Shown here: one piece after another, positions 48,121 to 62,005 of the stretch
How positions within the stretch are numbered: the first letter of the stretch is position 1
Layout of the letters: every line of letters begins with the position of its first letter
Source of the DNA: Ecdyonurus torrentis
Lineage: Eukaryota > Arthropoda > Insecta > Ephemeroptera > Heptageniidae
Direction: 5' to 3'
NCBI GenBank assembly: GCA_949318235.1
Contig: OX439137.1
Span: 4,129,789 to 4,193,788 of the forward strand
Length of the DNA stretch: 64,000 nucleotides
The notes under the pieces: model-generated
Told to the model about the DNA's origin: nothing
The model's input: only the letters and a program-made list of their open reading frames with translations
Databases searched by the model: none
Position numbers and translations under genes: made by a program

Positions 48121-48957
48121 TTTTTAAAGAAATCCACACCGATGCTGGAGATATTTTGAAAAAGGAATATTAAAGATATTTTTTTTTTACAATTTTTTAA
48201 AACGATTTTTTTTATAAATATAATATTTAAGAATTTTTCACTACCGATAACCTATATTAAAGTGATATGAAATAAATTTGAGGAAAAAAAAAGGAGGGGG
48301 GGGGGGCGATGAATCAGCCAGACTATGAAGACAATGCATCAAAATAACAGCAGCAGCCCCATGAAGTGTATTGACTTCACAAAAGGAGAAAGTTGCATTA
48401 TTATATTGTTCATGTCGGGGAGACAACAAAAAAAAAAGCGCGGGAAAATTAAAGAGGTCAAGAAAATTAGCAAACTGTGCACGTGACTCTGTGGTCACCA
48501 CGCTCAAAATTAGTGATGATGCCCCACTTTACATCTTACAAACTTGAAGGGAATCATGGGAGGTATAAGGGTTTACTGTTCTCTTAAATGTGCATGGCTC
48601 ATTATACAACACGTTTCTAACTTCTATTTCTATTTAGCCATTATTATTATTATTATTTTTTTTTTCAAAATATATAGCTCACTATATTTATAATAACACG
48701 TATATAAACGAAATTACTCACGGAGAAAAATAAATAAATAAAGTAATTTATGCATTTATACAAGTAAATTATATTGTATACTGGTTGTATAGGAGAAACA
48801 AATAAATAAACAATTTTGAATTTTGAATTGAAAAAATTACTATATTATAGAGCACATATATTGTTATTTTGTAATAACATTAGTAATTGTGTTGAACATC
48901 TAACTATTTATGCTATGAAGCAAGGTTTATAAAACTTGGCTATATGATGTATAATCA
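48121..48957. other. Intergenic DNA with G run and family J traces
   Basis: It contains a G12 run near 48295-48306 and a less AT-rich patch at 48300-48580 with CACGTGAC and no convincing frame. A possible LINE-like TTTTGAA tail lies at 48775-48835 and diverged family J sequence at about 48750-48905. Confidence 0.35.
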
Positions 48958-49236
48958 ATAGGGTGTATTCTCATGACGTCATACTAAATGCGCTTCGACG
49001 ACGCTATACTGGATTAATGAACAACTTTGCTTATATAGCATAGGACAACCTTTGTTATTGGCCATTTTCGTGGGATATATTTTTTTTCTTGCATATTTGT
49101 TGAGATACTAATTCAACCTATTAACAACATCAATGCTCTCAAAAATATTGCAAGCAAAATGAGTCATTTTGCTATGCCAATATTATTGATTGATCCATCA
49201 TGGCTTCGACTTTAACATGCATGCATACACTCTATA
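48958..49236 (-). mobile_element. MITE family B, copy 13
   Basis: It starts ATAGGGTGTATTCTCATGAC and ends GCATACACTCTATA. TGACGTCA is at 48974-48981. Confidence 0.8.
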
Positions 49237-49270
49237 GGTAGTAAGTATATTATATTTCATATCTTGAAGC

Positions 49271-49587
49271 TATATAGTGTGTGTGCGCATGACGTCATAA
49301 TAAATGCACTTCGATGCCATATTTGAGCAACGAATAACATTGCTTAGCATTGGGCAAACGTGTGATTTCGCTATTATTTTCGCAAAATAAGTAATTTCTT
49401 TTTCATAATTATTTTTCTCGCGCATACTTGAAAACCTTATTCAACTTGTTAATAACATCAATTCGCTCAACAAAATTGCGAGGTATTTTTAAACTGGCAA
49501 AATGTGTCAAAATGTGCCATACTGGCACATGTTATTTAGTACTCACTTATGGCGTTGACTTTAACATGAATGTAACCACGTAATATA
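49271..49587 (-). mobile_element. MITE family B, copy 14
   Basis: It starts TATATAGTGTGTGTGCGCAT and ends ATGTAACCACGTAATATA. TGACGTCA is at 49290-49297. It lies 35 bp from copy 13 in the same direction. Confidence 0.78.
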
Positions 49588-50454
49588 ATACAGTTTTATT
49601 GCAATTATTAATTCAAGTTAAAAAAAAAAAATCATAATACTGAAAATTTTCAAATGTGGTTAATTGAAACTTTAAAATAATTTTAAGTTTAATAATAATT
49701 ATTAATATAACTTAATAAAAAATTAGCATAATAAATATAATTATTATTTTTCTGTTCAATGGATAAAGAAAAATATAAATAAATGTGCAATACCCAGCAA
49801 GAAATGATAATAAAAAAGCACACAATATTGTATTAAAAAAAAGAAAGAAAAGCTTGTTGCATACTCTATATAAGTCCTTCATTTAAACCACAGGGTATTT
49901 GAAAATTATTTACTATACAACATTATTGAGTAGAAAATTTTAAAAAGTGGTTTTTGAATGAACTTGACAAGTACTCAAGAAATAAATTGACAATACAACA
50001 AGATCATAAAACTACACTCAAATGCATTGTAAATTAAATATTTATGGGAACACATATAAAATTTTCAAAGTATATATATATATAGTCAAAAAAACATTTT
50101 TATGTCTTATTGTTATTTGAAAGAAAAAATAAAGTTTTCTAGATGTAGCTTCAAATTTTATTACCAAGCACGCGTCGTTCTCATTATTGTCATTTGTTAT
50201 TTAAAAATCGATATTTTATAATCGATTTTGTAAAAATAAAAATATCGATATTTTTTCAACCCCTCTCGTTTGCTTTTGTGTATATGGTTATACAAAAAAA
50301 ATATTGTATAATACAAGAGCTCATAGAATATGTCATTGATATCATTGGTATACATATATATTGCTAAATTATTATCAGATTTTAACAATTACTTTACGAT
50401 TATAGTATATACGTTTAATTAAATTGTCGGTTTGCATTATTAGAAAACTTTTCA
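49588..50454. other. AT-rich intergenic DNA
   Basis: No gene or complete element recognised. Confidence 0.4.
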
Positions 50455-50750
50455 TTATATGGTGGTAGCATTCATATAAAACTCAGCGCCATATGTGAGC
50501 ACTTATTAACATGGTCTGGTATGGGAAAATGATACATTTTGCCATCAGTTTATTTAGCATTATTTTTGAAATCATTGTTGCTGTTCAAGTTTCAAGTATG
50601 TAAGATAAATAGCAATTAAAAATAATAATAATAAACCAATTTTCCAAAGAAAATATCCATAAAAAAACACAAATGCTGAGCAATGTTATTCATTACTCCA
50701 GTATGGCGTCAAAGCGCATGCAGTATAACGTCATGTGCATGCATCCTATT
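50455..50750 (+). mobile_element. MITE family B, copy 15
   Basis: TATATGGTGGTAGCATTCAT at the left, GTGCATGCATCCTATT at the right. The CRE position reads TAACGTCA, so this copy has lost the site. Confidence 0.75.
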
Positions 50751-51280
50751 GATTCAGTATTACTGGTGATTGAGAATCCTAAAATATATAAAAAGCTTAA
50801 AAGTTGTGCATGGATTTAAAAATATTCATCATCTTTATATTTGTACTCTTGCCTGAAATAAAATCATATAATATGGTCCACAAAGTGCTAATTGGGCTGT
50901 TTTGTAAAATTAAACTACGGTTATACTGATATTATTGTGTATGTTTTTGTCGTTAGCAGTTAGGGCTATTATATTGATAACTATTTTCAATTATAAATAT
51001 TTCATTTCATGGAACTAATAATTAAAATATAGTAAAATATTAACAAAGACGATGCGATTGAACATTTTACTCTCTTTAATCGGGCAGCACTACGCATTCA
51101 AGTATAATAATGTTATGTAAATATTATTTAAAGGAAAGGTTTTTTAAAATAAAGACTTTTATTTATAGCAATTTTATATTAGTTAGAATTACAGTTTTGA
51201 AAGAGTTTATCACATCTAAGATTGTCGAAGCATTCATTTTTTTTTTTTTTTTTTTTTTGACAGCCTCTTAGGTATTTAAA

Positions 51281-51631
51281 TTAAAGGAATAGACCAGAGA
51301 AAAACATAAGCATTTATATCACTGCAAAACACTTGATGGGATTTATATAAATAACATTAGTTTATCTGAAAACCCAACTGTAGCCCCATAGCAGTGACCA
51401 GAAAATTCTATTTATACAAACCGCACAATATTTTCATAATAATTTTGGCATGTTTCTGACATCATAAACATAAATTTTCACGCAAATTGCATACTTTACA
51501 ATTTTTTCACGCTCTCTCGTGGGGCTTCATTACATTAACATTCTGGTAAAAATTATAATCAGTTTTGAAGATCCCATTTCGTGTTTATTCATTAAAAAGC
51601 ACATGTTGTTTTATGTGGTCTATGGCTTTAA
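51281..51631 (+). mobile_element. MITE family A, copy 4
   Basis: TTAAAGGAATAGACCAGAGA at the left and GTGGTCTATGGCTTTAA at the right. The CRE position is mutated (TGACATCA). Confidence 0.82.
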
Positions 51632-53415
51632 CAATAAAGTTGTCACTTCTGCTTAGCTGTTTAAAGACTATAGCTTACTGACCATACAATATAATAAATG
51701 CATGCTATTCCCGTAAGACAAAAAGAGTTAAATTTTGCATCATAAACTATTTACTTTCATTTTAATTTTTTGCTATGTTTATAAAAAGTTCCCTATATCT
51801 AATAATTATTCATTAATTTTTTATATATACAATAATGAATGCATAAACAGTTATATAATACAACTAAATTCAACATTTACTGTAAAAAATGAATAAATTT
51901 TACAAACTATAAAAATATTGAAAAGAAATATTAAAATATCGATACTATAGTAAAAATTGATATAGTTTATTTTTTAATAAATAAATCGATTATTTTATAT
52001 ATAAATGTCTTGAAGACGCATGTTACGTATATATATATAAAAAAAAGCAGATGGTCTTTTGTTATTTTGGCGGCAGCTGCCCCTTTTCTTTCTCTCTCTC
52101 TTTCTGTCTCTCTCACCTGCTCGCCGCGGCGTCTTACCTATGCAACATGATGTAAGGGTCACGACGTCTTGAGAAAAAAAAAATAAAAAAAGCAGCCGGC
52201 ACGCGCTTCTTCGTTTTCTTTTGACCCTCGAAGTCTTTCTACGTTTCTTGTCTTTGAAAATGGTAACGCAAGCTTATGGCTAATACTTTATATATACCTA
52301 ATTTTTTGTACCTGATTCTGATATGTCATCTTATAGGTATGGTAATTGATATTAAAAATAATAATATCCAAAGAGGGGGATATATGATTTTATATCTAAT
52401 TTGATATTTTTAACGTTACATCGTATACGTACGAGTATATCACTTTAAAAAGTATTGAAAGCTTCTACACACGATTATGATATTAAATTTTGTCATTCAA
52501 GAACTTATACTATATTGATAATGTTATTTTTATGAGAAAAACATGCGCTGAATTTAAAAGTTAAAATATATTATCACACTATCCAAGGTTTATATAGAGA
52601 CAGGTTAGTCCGTAGCGCCCTCTTTTGAAAAAAAATATTCTCGCATCCCCACTCCTACCCTTTAGCTCGTGACGTCAGTGAGAAACCTTCAGCGGCATCT
52701 CTGGCTACTTACTCCACTGTATAAGGGACTAAGTTTCTCTTTCTCTATTCTCTCTCTATCAAAAATAATAAAATAAAATAATGATAACTTAATAATTTTT
52801 AGGGCACAATAATATTAGTTAATTTAACACAGCACATAACCTTTTTGAAATAAAATAAATGGGCTATAAAGCTATAAGTTCATTTCAAAGTTTCTGTTTG
52901 TTTGTTTTTTTTTTTTAAATTTTTTTTTCGTTTTTTCCCCATATGAATCCCTAATTACATTAGTATACGCCTAATTGTGATTATATTTTTTCCCATTTAA
53001 CGTACCCTTAATATGCAAAATTATCCTAAATAAAAAAACAAATTAAGAGTTAATAATACTATATCACAATCGTGTATCTTTTTTCTCACCTTTTATTATT
53101 ACAATTTATTGCTAATTTTTTTATGTCAAAATTATATTCATATAAAAATTGAGTTTATTATGAAATAGACAACTATATAAATATTAAGGATTCAGCATTA
53201 GCAGAATTAAAATACTATTTTAATTTTTGCATGATACACAGAGCTTAATAGCAATACATTTATTTAATTGAATGTTTTATATTTTGAAATGATCACATTA
53301 GAACCTTATTAAACAAGTTAAATTGCACTTCACCACCACGGCACGGAAAATTTTGCGAAATATACCCATATGGTGCATTTTTGTCATTATCGTAGCATAA
53401 ATGTTGTTGGGAAGA

Positions 53416-53592
53416 ATTAATTACGTAATTTATGCTGCATTGATGTCATTAGCATAAATGATGCCAAATCAGAGCAACATAAAGAATTATATGCTTCGCA
53501 ATATAATATTTACTATTTAACGTAGTTATTACGCAGTACAGCATAAATTATGCTGTATTGAATAAATTGTGCTGAAAATGAGTTAGCATATT
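53416..53592 (+). repeat. Family J repeat inside the 52584 element
   Basis: TTAATTACGTAATTTATGCT at the left, GTGCTGAAAATGAGTTAGCA at the right, with GTACAGCATAAATTATGCTG between. Confidence 0.65.
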
Positions 53593-53830
53593 TAAAATAT
53601 ATTTTTTCATACATAAAGGAAAAAGCATAACTCAAAACGTATTTATGGGACGTGAACGAGTAGAACGAGCCCCTATGCGGTAAAATATATAGGCAAAAGA
53701 ACAAATCTGAAAAATGTGCTCAACTTTCATAACAAATTTAAGGGATTGGGTTGCTTTATATAAAAACTGGAATTTTTTTAAAATCTTGATTACTAAAACA
53801 TGGATCAAAATAATATCTTATCACTATATC

Positions 53831-53940
<110 letters not shown>

Positions 53941-54740
53941 ACAATCATAACAACTTTGAAATTTATAGAATGCCTAACTCCGTCTTTGGAGTCATCTTTT
54001 TATACACTGTATATTATATAACCTTTTGTACTTTTCAACATGAGGCTCGTTCACGTCCTGAATACTTTTTTAGTTGTCCTTTTTATTTTATGGCGATGTA
54101 CGATTTATTGTTTTTTGTTTTTTTTAGATTCTTAAACGATTCCATTAAAATTTGCAAGCCTCAATTTTACATTATAAATAAGCCTTTCTATGCGAAGCCA
54201 AAATTAACCTATTATTTAAAACATTCTATATATAATATTAATAATAAAAAATATAAAACAAAGAAACATTAGTTTATCATATTGCAACTCAGATGCAAGT
54301 GATATTCAGTTATTACTATTTTCATATAATTTCATTTTCTATGAAAAATTTATATATAATTATTTACGGCGGCGAATAATTTGAATATATAAATTGTAAT
54401 AAAAGATAATATAAATACATAATTGTATATTTAAAAAAATTATAGCGCGGCATACCAGGTTAATCGCATCGATTGATTTTCCAGTTTGGTATTTTTTTTA
54501 ATTGTTTCGTTTTCAAATTCATCTAAAAACTAGTAAAAATATACTAAATTCGTATACCGTTTATTGCCTTAATTGTTTCCCTAGAATATTTTGCTAAAAA
54601 TCACACATCTATCAAAAAATACTGATAAATTGTGATCGTTAATTTTTTTCTCCCGAATAATAGAAGTGCAAAGTTCAAGATAAAATAAAGATACTATTAT
54701 ACAGTATATTGCCCTTAAGTGATATTATACTAAAAAAAAA

Positions 54741-54816
54741 TGTTCCTTTAATTTACTGTAAAAATATAGAAATTACTATGTTCCTTTAATTTATTGTAAA
54801 AATATAGAAATTACTA
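54741..54816. repeat. 38-bp tandem duplication
   Basis: Two adjacent copies of a unit starting TGTTCCTTTAATTTA and ending GAAATTACTA, differing at one C/T. Confidence 0.9.
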
Positions 54817-55540
54817 TATATAATTCAAGATATTAATTTATAATCATAGCTTTTTTTCTTTATAATAGATAATTTTATTAATCTTTATTTATTGAAATTG
54901 TTATTTTCCAAGGTATAGATTTTTTTAAGGAAAACATATTTAGTAAAAGTATGTATAATATAATAATTTAGGATCAAGTATTATGTTATAATATTATAAT
55001 AATTACGTTGTTACGTATGTTTTGTAATATAATATCATTGTTATTATCTACTTTTTGTAAATTATTTTTGTTTAAAACATATATTACTGTTTTTAAATTA
55101 AACACATTAATATTTAACTACTTTACAATAATTATAATATCTGTTGCAATGCAAAATATAAGTCAACTAATTTAAAATAACACTTATGTATGTCGGGCTT
55201 TAGATGAATTTAAAACGAGTGTATTTGAAATTAAAATTTATTTCTCATCATTTTAGAACTTTATATAAGTCTTCAATATAAAATATTCAAGTTATTTTAA
55301 AATATAATGCGTCTAACATAATTAAAAATTGAATTAAAAAAGGCATTTTTTACATTAAAAACTGCTGCCATCAGGTAGCTGAGGTTTCTCAACTACGTCA
55401 CGCTACCACGTGATATGGTCAGCCAATCCCCGTCGATGTGCCCCTACGGACTAACCTGTCTCTATATAAACCTTGCACACTATCACAGTTTACATATTAT
55501 AATAGTTTTGCTATGTTTTTAGACGTACTAACAATGAGCG

Positions 55541-55875
55541 TTAAAGGAATATACCAGAGAAAAAAATAAGCATTTATATCACAAAACACTTGATGGGTTT
55601 TACATAAATAACATTAGTTTGTCGTAAAACCTAACAGTAGCCATGTAGCAGTGATCAGAAAATTCAATTTATGCAACTCGCACAACATTTTCGTACTAAT
55701 TTTTGCATGTTTCTGACGTCATAAACATGAATTTTCACGCAAATTGCATACTTTACAGTATTTTCACGCTCTCTCTTGGGGCTATATTAACATTCTGGTA
55801 AAATTGTCATCAAGATCCCATTTCGTGTTTATTCATTAAAAAGCACACCTTGTTTTATGTGGTCTAAGGCTTTAA
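55541..55875 (+). mobile_element. MITE family A, copy 5
   Basis: TTAAAGGAATATACCAGAGA at the left, GGTCTAAGGCTTTAA at the right. TGACGTCA is at 55714-55721. GCG on both outer edges is too short to be a secure target duplication. Confidence 0.82.
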
Positions 55876-56690
55876 GCGTTAACAATAAAATGAGCTAATA
55901 AAATTAAAAAGTTGGACAATGCAAACGTATTAATTTTTTTTCTTCATTTAACCCTAATTTTTTGACGTTATTTGAAATAGTAAAATACGGTATTTTAAAT
56001 GAAAAATTTAAAAATGTTGCTTTTTTTTTTTTTTTTTTGTTATTTTTTTCTTCATAACTCATAACATAATTCAGACTAGGCATTTATATTATTTAAAAAC
56101 TGTGCTTTTTGAGGGAGGCAGTATCATATATGTCAGCGTCTATCTGTATTATGAAATAATGTAACATAATATATTAATATATTATATCATAGTAAATATG
56201 TAAGTAATTTACTTTTTATTGTTGTTGATTTTTTAATAACACTTAAAACTCATACCATCAAATTAAATTGGTATTGGTACTTTAAAATTTTTCTTTCCTA
56301 GGAAAGTTGTCCCTATGAAGTTTCTATATTGAATACACAATTGTGATCAGTGATCACTGATTATATATTTTACTATTCAAGAACTCGCGCTATACATAAC
56401 CAAATTTTATCGTATATGAGAAAAATACACGCTAAATTTGAATAGTGATATATATTATCACAAAATCGTGAGTAAGTCAAGTTGATGAGACTTCTGTACT
56501 TACGTAGCATACAAGAACACAATATTACAAAAAATAGCAGAGAGGGAAAAAAAGTAAAAAAAAAAAAGTAAAAACGAAAGAAAGAAAAAGAAAAAAAAGT
56601 AGCTGAAAGTAATTTAGCTAATTACATAATTGCTTACTTATTTCTGTATATAAAATCTTGAGCACAATTTTTGTCACAATTTCTTTTCGT
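55876..56690. other. AT-rich intergenic DNA
   Basis: T run at about 56021-56038 and purine-rich tract at 56520-56600. No gene recognised. Confidence 0.4.
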
Positions 56691-56696
56691 TACTGT

Positions 56697-56783
56697 AAAT
56701 AAATAAATAAACAAATAAACAAACAAACAAAAAAACAAATAAATAAACAAATAAACAAACAAACAAACAAATAAATAAACAAA

Positions 56784-56866
<83 letters not shown>

Positions 56867-56905
56867 TAAATAAATAAATAAATTAATAAATAAATAAATA
56901 AATAA
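56697..56905. repeat. (TAAA)n/(CAAA)n microsatellite
   Basis: An irregular tetranucleotide array, CAAA-rich at the left and TAAA-rich at the right. Confidence 0.93.
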
Positions 56906-57287
56906 TGGTCTTTATTGTCGAATCAAATAAACTGCATCAGGAGAATTATGGAGAGAGATTTGGATATTTGTTACGTTAATATATCAACAGATAGCAGCAC
57001 ATGCTTGCTTAGCAAAAAATTAATATCCTTACAGTTCTGCAGCCTGCAATGCATACACGCTGAAAAAGTTGCATAACTTGTAAGGCGCTTCAAATACATT
57101 ACGATTCTTAACTTTTTTCTATTAATTCTTAATTCTATTAACGATAAAACATAGAAAAAGTTTTTTGAAGTAAACCATTTCTGAATATGATTATAAACAA
57201 ATATAAACTGTTTGTTATTATTAATTTGGTAATATAAATATAAAATTGACTACTAAAAACTCGCTCAACATTTCTAATGTTATGCGT

Positions 57288-57290
<3 letters not shown>

Positions 57291-57369
<79 letters not shown>
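57291..57369. repeat. (AG)n microsatellite
   Basis: About 39 AG units. Confidence 0.97.
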
Positions 57370-57371
<2 letters not shown>

Positions 57372-57567
57372 AGCGCTGAATTTAATTGGTAAAATATGCT
57401 TTCATCATAGTTTTAAAACCATTTTCAGTAAAAATAAATTTTTAACCCTGGCACTTACATGCGGACACAAAATGTAGAATAAAATTGTTCGGAGACTTTA
57501 GCTAATGCATTTCTCTTTAATAGAATTGCCTTTTACTGCTATGAATGTTATATAATATACACACACA

Positions 57568-57688
57568 CAGGGGCGTATCCAGGATTTTGCGACGGAAGGG
57601 GTCCAGCCTATATTGAGAATAGGAAAAGGGGGTAAACCACCCCCTTTTCTATGCTTTTTCAGACCCCCCCCCCTTGGATACGTTCCTG
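57568..57688. mobile_element. hAT-type MITE in a CA repeat
   Basis: It starts CAGGGGCGTATCCAGGATTT and ends GGATACGTTCCTG, the CAGGGGCG-type terminal repeats of hAT MITEs found widely in animals. CACACACA lies on both sides (8 bp), though the CA repeat makes the exact duplication ambiguous. It is 121 bp with an internal hairpin of C-rich and G-rich tracts. Confidence 0.82.
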
Positions 57689-58123
57689 CACACACACATA
57701 CAAGGGTAGGCGAGAAGGCTAACAGTAAGAATTAAAACTTTGCATATAATTGTATGTATTGATTTTTACAATCAACCCATATTGAGTTATTTAAATTATA
57801 TCAATGTGGCCACTACAGTTTTTTTTTTTTTTTTTTTTAATATTTTAAATTGCAATCAAATAAATGGTATTACAAAAAGGAGATATGAAATTGTAAATTA
57901 CATTTTATAACGCTTAAATATTATCAATTTTTTCCCTAAATGTTTAATTTTAAAAGCTTTTTTTTTTTAACAATAATTTTTTATTTCCTTGTTCTATAGT
58001 AACGTCTTTTCCATCCAAATCTGTATCTGGGTTGCTAAACTAATCATAGATCGTGTTATAAACCTTTTTAATGTATATCTTTTTTTATATATCTTTTTAT
58101 TAGGCCAACATGGAAGTGAAAAC

Positions 58124-59444
58124 CGTTGGAAAAAATTCACAACAAGCTGAAACTTTGTATACATAATCTGGACTGCATATTGAACTACCAAAAAAAAGTT
58201 CCTAACTTATTTCTGGGTGGAACATGCCCAAATTTGAGTTTGTCCCGGAAAAAAATGCTTTTCAAAAAACTTTTTTTAAAAAGTAACTATTAACCCTAGA
58301 ATAATAAGTAAGGTATCAATCGAAAGCTTAAAATACAAGGATTCGATAAAAAATTAGAAAAGTTGCATAAACTAATATTTAATTAACCTAATTAACATAA
58401 TTAATTATTTTGATAATTTTTGCAAATTTCAGACGTCGCGAACTTTTTAACGACGTCATTTTTCGTAATTAAGTGTGAAATAAACATGATGGGGAATTTT
58501 ATAAGGATTATTATGATCTTTATTTCATATTGCTAGCTTGTGTTGCTCGCGAGAAAATTACAAAAGAGTAGCGGCACCTACCATAAAAACCGCCCCCTCC
58601 TCGCAGGTATATAGGGATATACAATGTAATACGCTATACGCTAACGGGAGGGGAAAATAGAAGAATATAGAATTTTATCCTTATTTTGCATTTATTGCAA
58701 GCTGCATATCTTTAATAAATTGAATATATTCATTCTGAAATTAAATTAAGGCTAAAAATTATATAATTTTGAGTTTCATTGTCCCAAAATTAATATTAGT
58801 ATTGCTTTAAATAAATTTGTAAAAATTATCCAAATTGATTTTAAATTGCATATATACAAAGAAAAAAAATACATGGTTAAGTATATTTATATAATTAAAT
58901 TTCAGGCAACTAATTAGTTTTCAGTAATAATTTTTTTAACTAATATTTATGATGAGAAAAATTAAAATAAAAGTTGTAATAATTTTGAATACCGCGTATA
59001 GCATTTTTTTTAAAAGTGCTTTTTAATAAAATTTCAGGCAAGTATGAAAGTACGAGTACTAAGTATAGTATGCTAATTTTTCTAAGTTACATACTTGTTT
59101 TCGGTGGTGACGTGTTGTGTAACCATATATAGTCAGACGCGCGCGGAAAAACAGCACAGGGCCCAGAATTTCTTATCCTTTAAATTAATTTGACATGTGA
59201 CTAGATGCAATAGACACTTTAAACAACAAAATCAAATATACAATTCAACTTAAAAATACAGTATGCTTAATGATCCTCTCGAATACGGTGGCTTAATAAG
59301 CGACATACTGCTAAAAAAAAAAAATAACATTGTAAAACTTATATTGAACATTTTCATGCACTTTGCTCTAATTATGGTTTCGTATGTCAATGTAACGTGT
59401 GAGGGAATACCAATTGAAATTTATACTTTTGTAACTATGGACCA
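58124..59444 (+). repeat. Left arm of a 3.2-kb near-perfect palindrome
   Basis: 1321 bp repeated in inverted form at 60011-61332 with very few differences (one A/T change in CTATGG versus CTAAGG, about one base of length difference). The arm contains CCGCCCCCTCCTCGCAGG and GTCAGACGCGCGCGG patches in otherwise AT-rich DNA. No flanking duplication was found. Confidence 0.95.
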
Positions 59445-59448
59445 ATAA
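59263..59448 (+). CDS. Hypothetical 61-codon frame in palindrome arm (doubtful)
   Basis: It begins MLNDPLEYGGLISDILL and has a hydrophobic stretch (IVKLILNIFMHFALIMVSY) then VTCEGIPIEIYTF. The other arm keeps the same frame on the opposite strand (60192-60001), differing only at the C-terminal end where the arm stops. Conservation follows automatically from near-identical arms, so it is not evidence of selection. I recognise no family. Confidence 0.12.
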   Translation: MLNDPLEYGGLISDILLKKKNNIVKLILNIFMHFALIMVSYVNVTCEGIPIEIYTFVTMDQ

Positions 59449-60010
59449 AATAAATTAATAATAATTTATTATAAACTAATTTTAAGAAAATTTTCTTGTG
59501 CATGAGATTACACCATTATACTGTATTCTGTCAAATTAAAGTAAAGGGCAGATCATAAACTCATCATTTTATTGTTATTTATATATGTTTGTCTTATTTA
59601 TTGCTCACAAAATGTAAATATTGCTCATTTGTGCGTGAATAGGCTATATTATATTTCATAAATTAAGTCCATATAATATGTAAGGTTCCTGCACTCACAG
59701 TACAGATTTTTTAAATAATTTAATGTTTTGTTGTAGTTCCATAAGATTATTGATTAGATTAATTGTTTTAATACCCTTTTATGTTGTTTTGGACCACTAA
59801 GATTCCAGATTGAGATTAAAACAGTATGTTGCAAAAAAAAAAAAAAAAAAGAAAGAAAGAAAGAAGAAGAAGTGTGTACTTCTTCAAATTCTACAAATAT
59901 AATATATATTGCCTAAAAAGAGTATATTAAAAGGACTTCAACAACCTCAACAATTTACCACTTTGCAATGGAATTTAGTGTAATGATTAATAACTTTAAT
60001 TCATTGCAAG

Positions 60011-61332
60011 TGGTCCTTAGTTACAAAAGTATAAATTTCAATTGGTATTCCCTCACACGTTACATTGACATACGAAACCATAATTAGAGCAAAGTGCATG
60101 AAAATGTTCAATATAAGTTTTACAATGTTATTTTTTTTTTTTAGCAGTATGTCGCTTATTAAGCCACCGTATTCGAGAGGATCATTAAGCATACTGTATT
60201 TTTAAGTTGAATTGTATATTTGATTTTGTTGTTTAAAGTGTCTATTGCATCTAGTCACATGTCAAATTAATTTAAAGGATAAGAAATTCTGGGCCCTGTG
60301 CTGTTTTTCCGCGCGCGTCTGACTATATATGGTTACACAACACGTCACCACCGAAAACAAGTATGTAACTTAGAAAAATTAGCATACTATACTTAGTACT
60401 CGTACTTTCATACTTGCCTGAAATTTTATTAAAAAGCACTTTTAAAAAAAATGCTATACGCGGTATTCAAAATTATTACAACTTTTATTTTAATTTTTCT
60501 CATCATAAATATTAGTTAAAAAAATTATTACTGAAAACTAATTAGTTGCCTGAAATTTAATTATATAAATATACTTAACCATGTATTTTTTTTTCTTTGT
60601 ATATATGCAAATTAAAATCAATTTGGATAATTTTTACAAATTTATTTAAAGCAATACTAATATTAATTTTGGGACAATGAAACTCAAAATTATATAATTT
60701 TTAGCCTTAATTTAATTTCAGAATGAATATATTCAATTTATTAAAGATATGCAGCTTGCAATAAATGCAAAATAAGGATAAAATTCTATATTCTTCTATT
60801 TTCCCCTCCCGTTAGCGTATAGCGTATTACATTGTATATCCCTATATACCTGCGAGGAGGGGGCGGTTTTTATGGTAGGTGCCGCTACTCTTTTGTAATT
60901 TTCTCGCGAGCAACACAAGCTAGCAATATGAAATAAAGATCATAATAATCCTTATAAAATTCCCCATCATGTTTATTTCACACTTAATTACGAAAAATGA
61001 CGTCGTTAAAAAGTTCGCGACGTCTGAAATTTGCAAAAATTATCAAAATAATTAATTATGTTAATTAGGTTAATTAAATATTAGTTTATGCAACTTTTCT
61101 AATTTTTTATCGAATCCTTGTATTTTAAGCTTTCGATTGATACCTTACTTATTATTCTAGGGTTAATAGTTACTTTTTAAAAAAAGTTTTTTGAAAAGCA
61201 TTTTTTTCCGGGACAAACTCAAATTTGGGCATGTTCCACCCAGAAATAAGTTAGGAACTTTTTTTTGGTAGTTCAATATGCAGTCCAGATTATGTATACA
61301 AAGTTTCAGCTTGTTGTGAATTTTTTCCAACG
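60011..61332 (-). repeat. Right arm of the 3.2-kb palindrome
   Basis: The reverse complement of 58124-59444. A 566-bp single-copy spacer (59445-60010) with an A run and GAAA repeats separates the arms. Near identity implies recent origin, ongoing gene conversion or an assembly artefact. Confidence 0.95.
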
Positions 61333-62005
61333 TCCCATAAGCTAAATTACATGAGCGCCGGCCTATATGTACTGTTTTGGGGGTCAGTTGTATAAGAGTG
61401 GACCAGACATGTAGACAGGCCTAAACCTCACTCTTTCATTTTTTTAATGTTTTTTATTAAAGCAATCTTCTCACCTCAAAATGAAGCTTTACACTTCAAA
61501 TTTCCAAAGAATGCAATTGCAAAGAATGCACGGTCTACAAATTTAAAAACTCGCAGTTACCTGGGAGCATCACACACCTGTTTAATATAGCAGAAGCTAT
61601 ATCATTCATTCTTCTACCATTCTTTAAAAAATTGTTAAGTGCAGATGCTTCATTGCTATTTAGTATTTATTTGCTATTTACTGGGGTATTTAAAAAAACA
61701 CAATAAAATAAAGATATAAATAAATATTTAAATTTATTATTATTTCCTATTTACATACAGAGTATAATATTTGTGTTTATAATAATAACAATAATATACG
61801 TATAATATAACGACTAAAATCAGTTTACAGAACCTCCTAATATTAAATTAAACATAAATGTTTTACAGTAACAGTATAAATTACAATTTTTTTATTTAAA
61901 CAAGCAGATACACTTCTGTTCCTTTTTCTTCTTCCTTTACTTTTCTTCTTTTTCTACTTTTCCTTCCTTTTATTCTTCTCATATAGATAATTTTTAATGT
62001 AATAG
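61333..62005. other. AT-rich intergenic DNA
   Basis: No gene supported. Pyrimidine-rich TTCTTC tracts at about 61915-61980. Confidence 0.4.

Noticed and set aside
48241..48507. 88-codon minus-strand frame with a poly-Pro stretch
   Set aside because: The poly-Pro comes from a G/C homopolymer; no domain or splice evidence.
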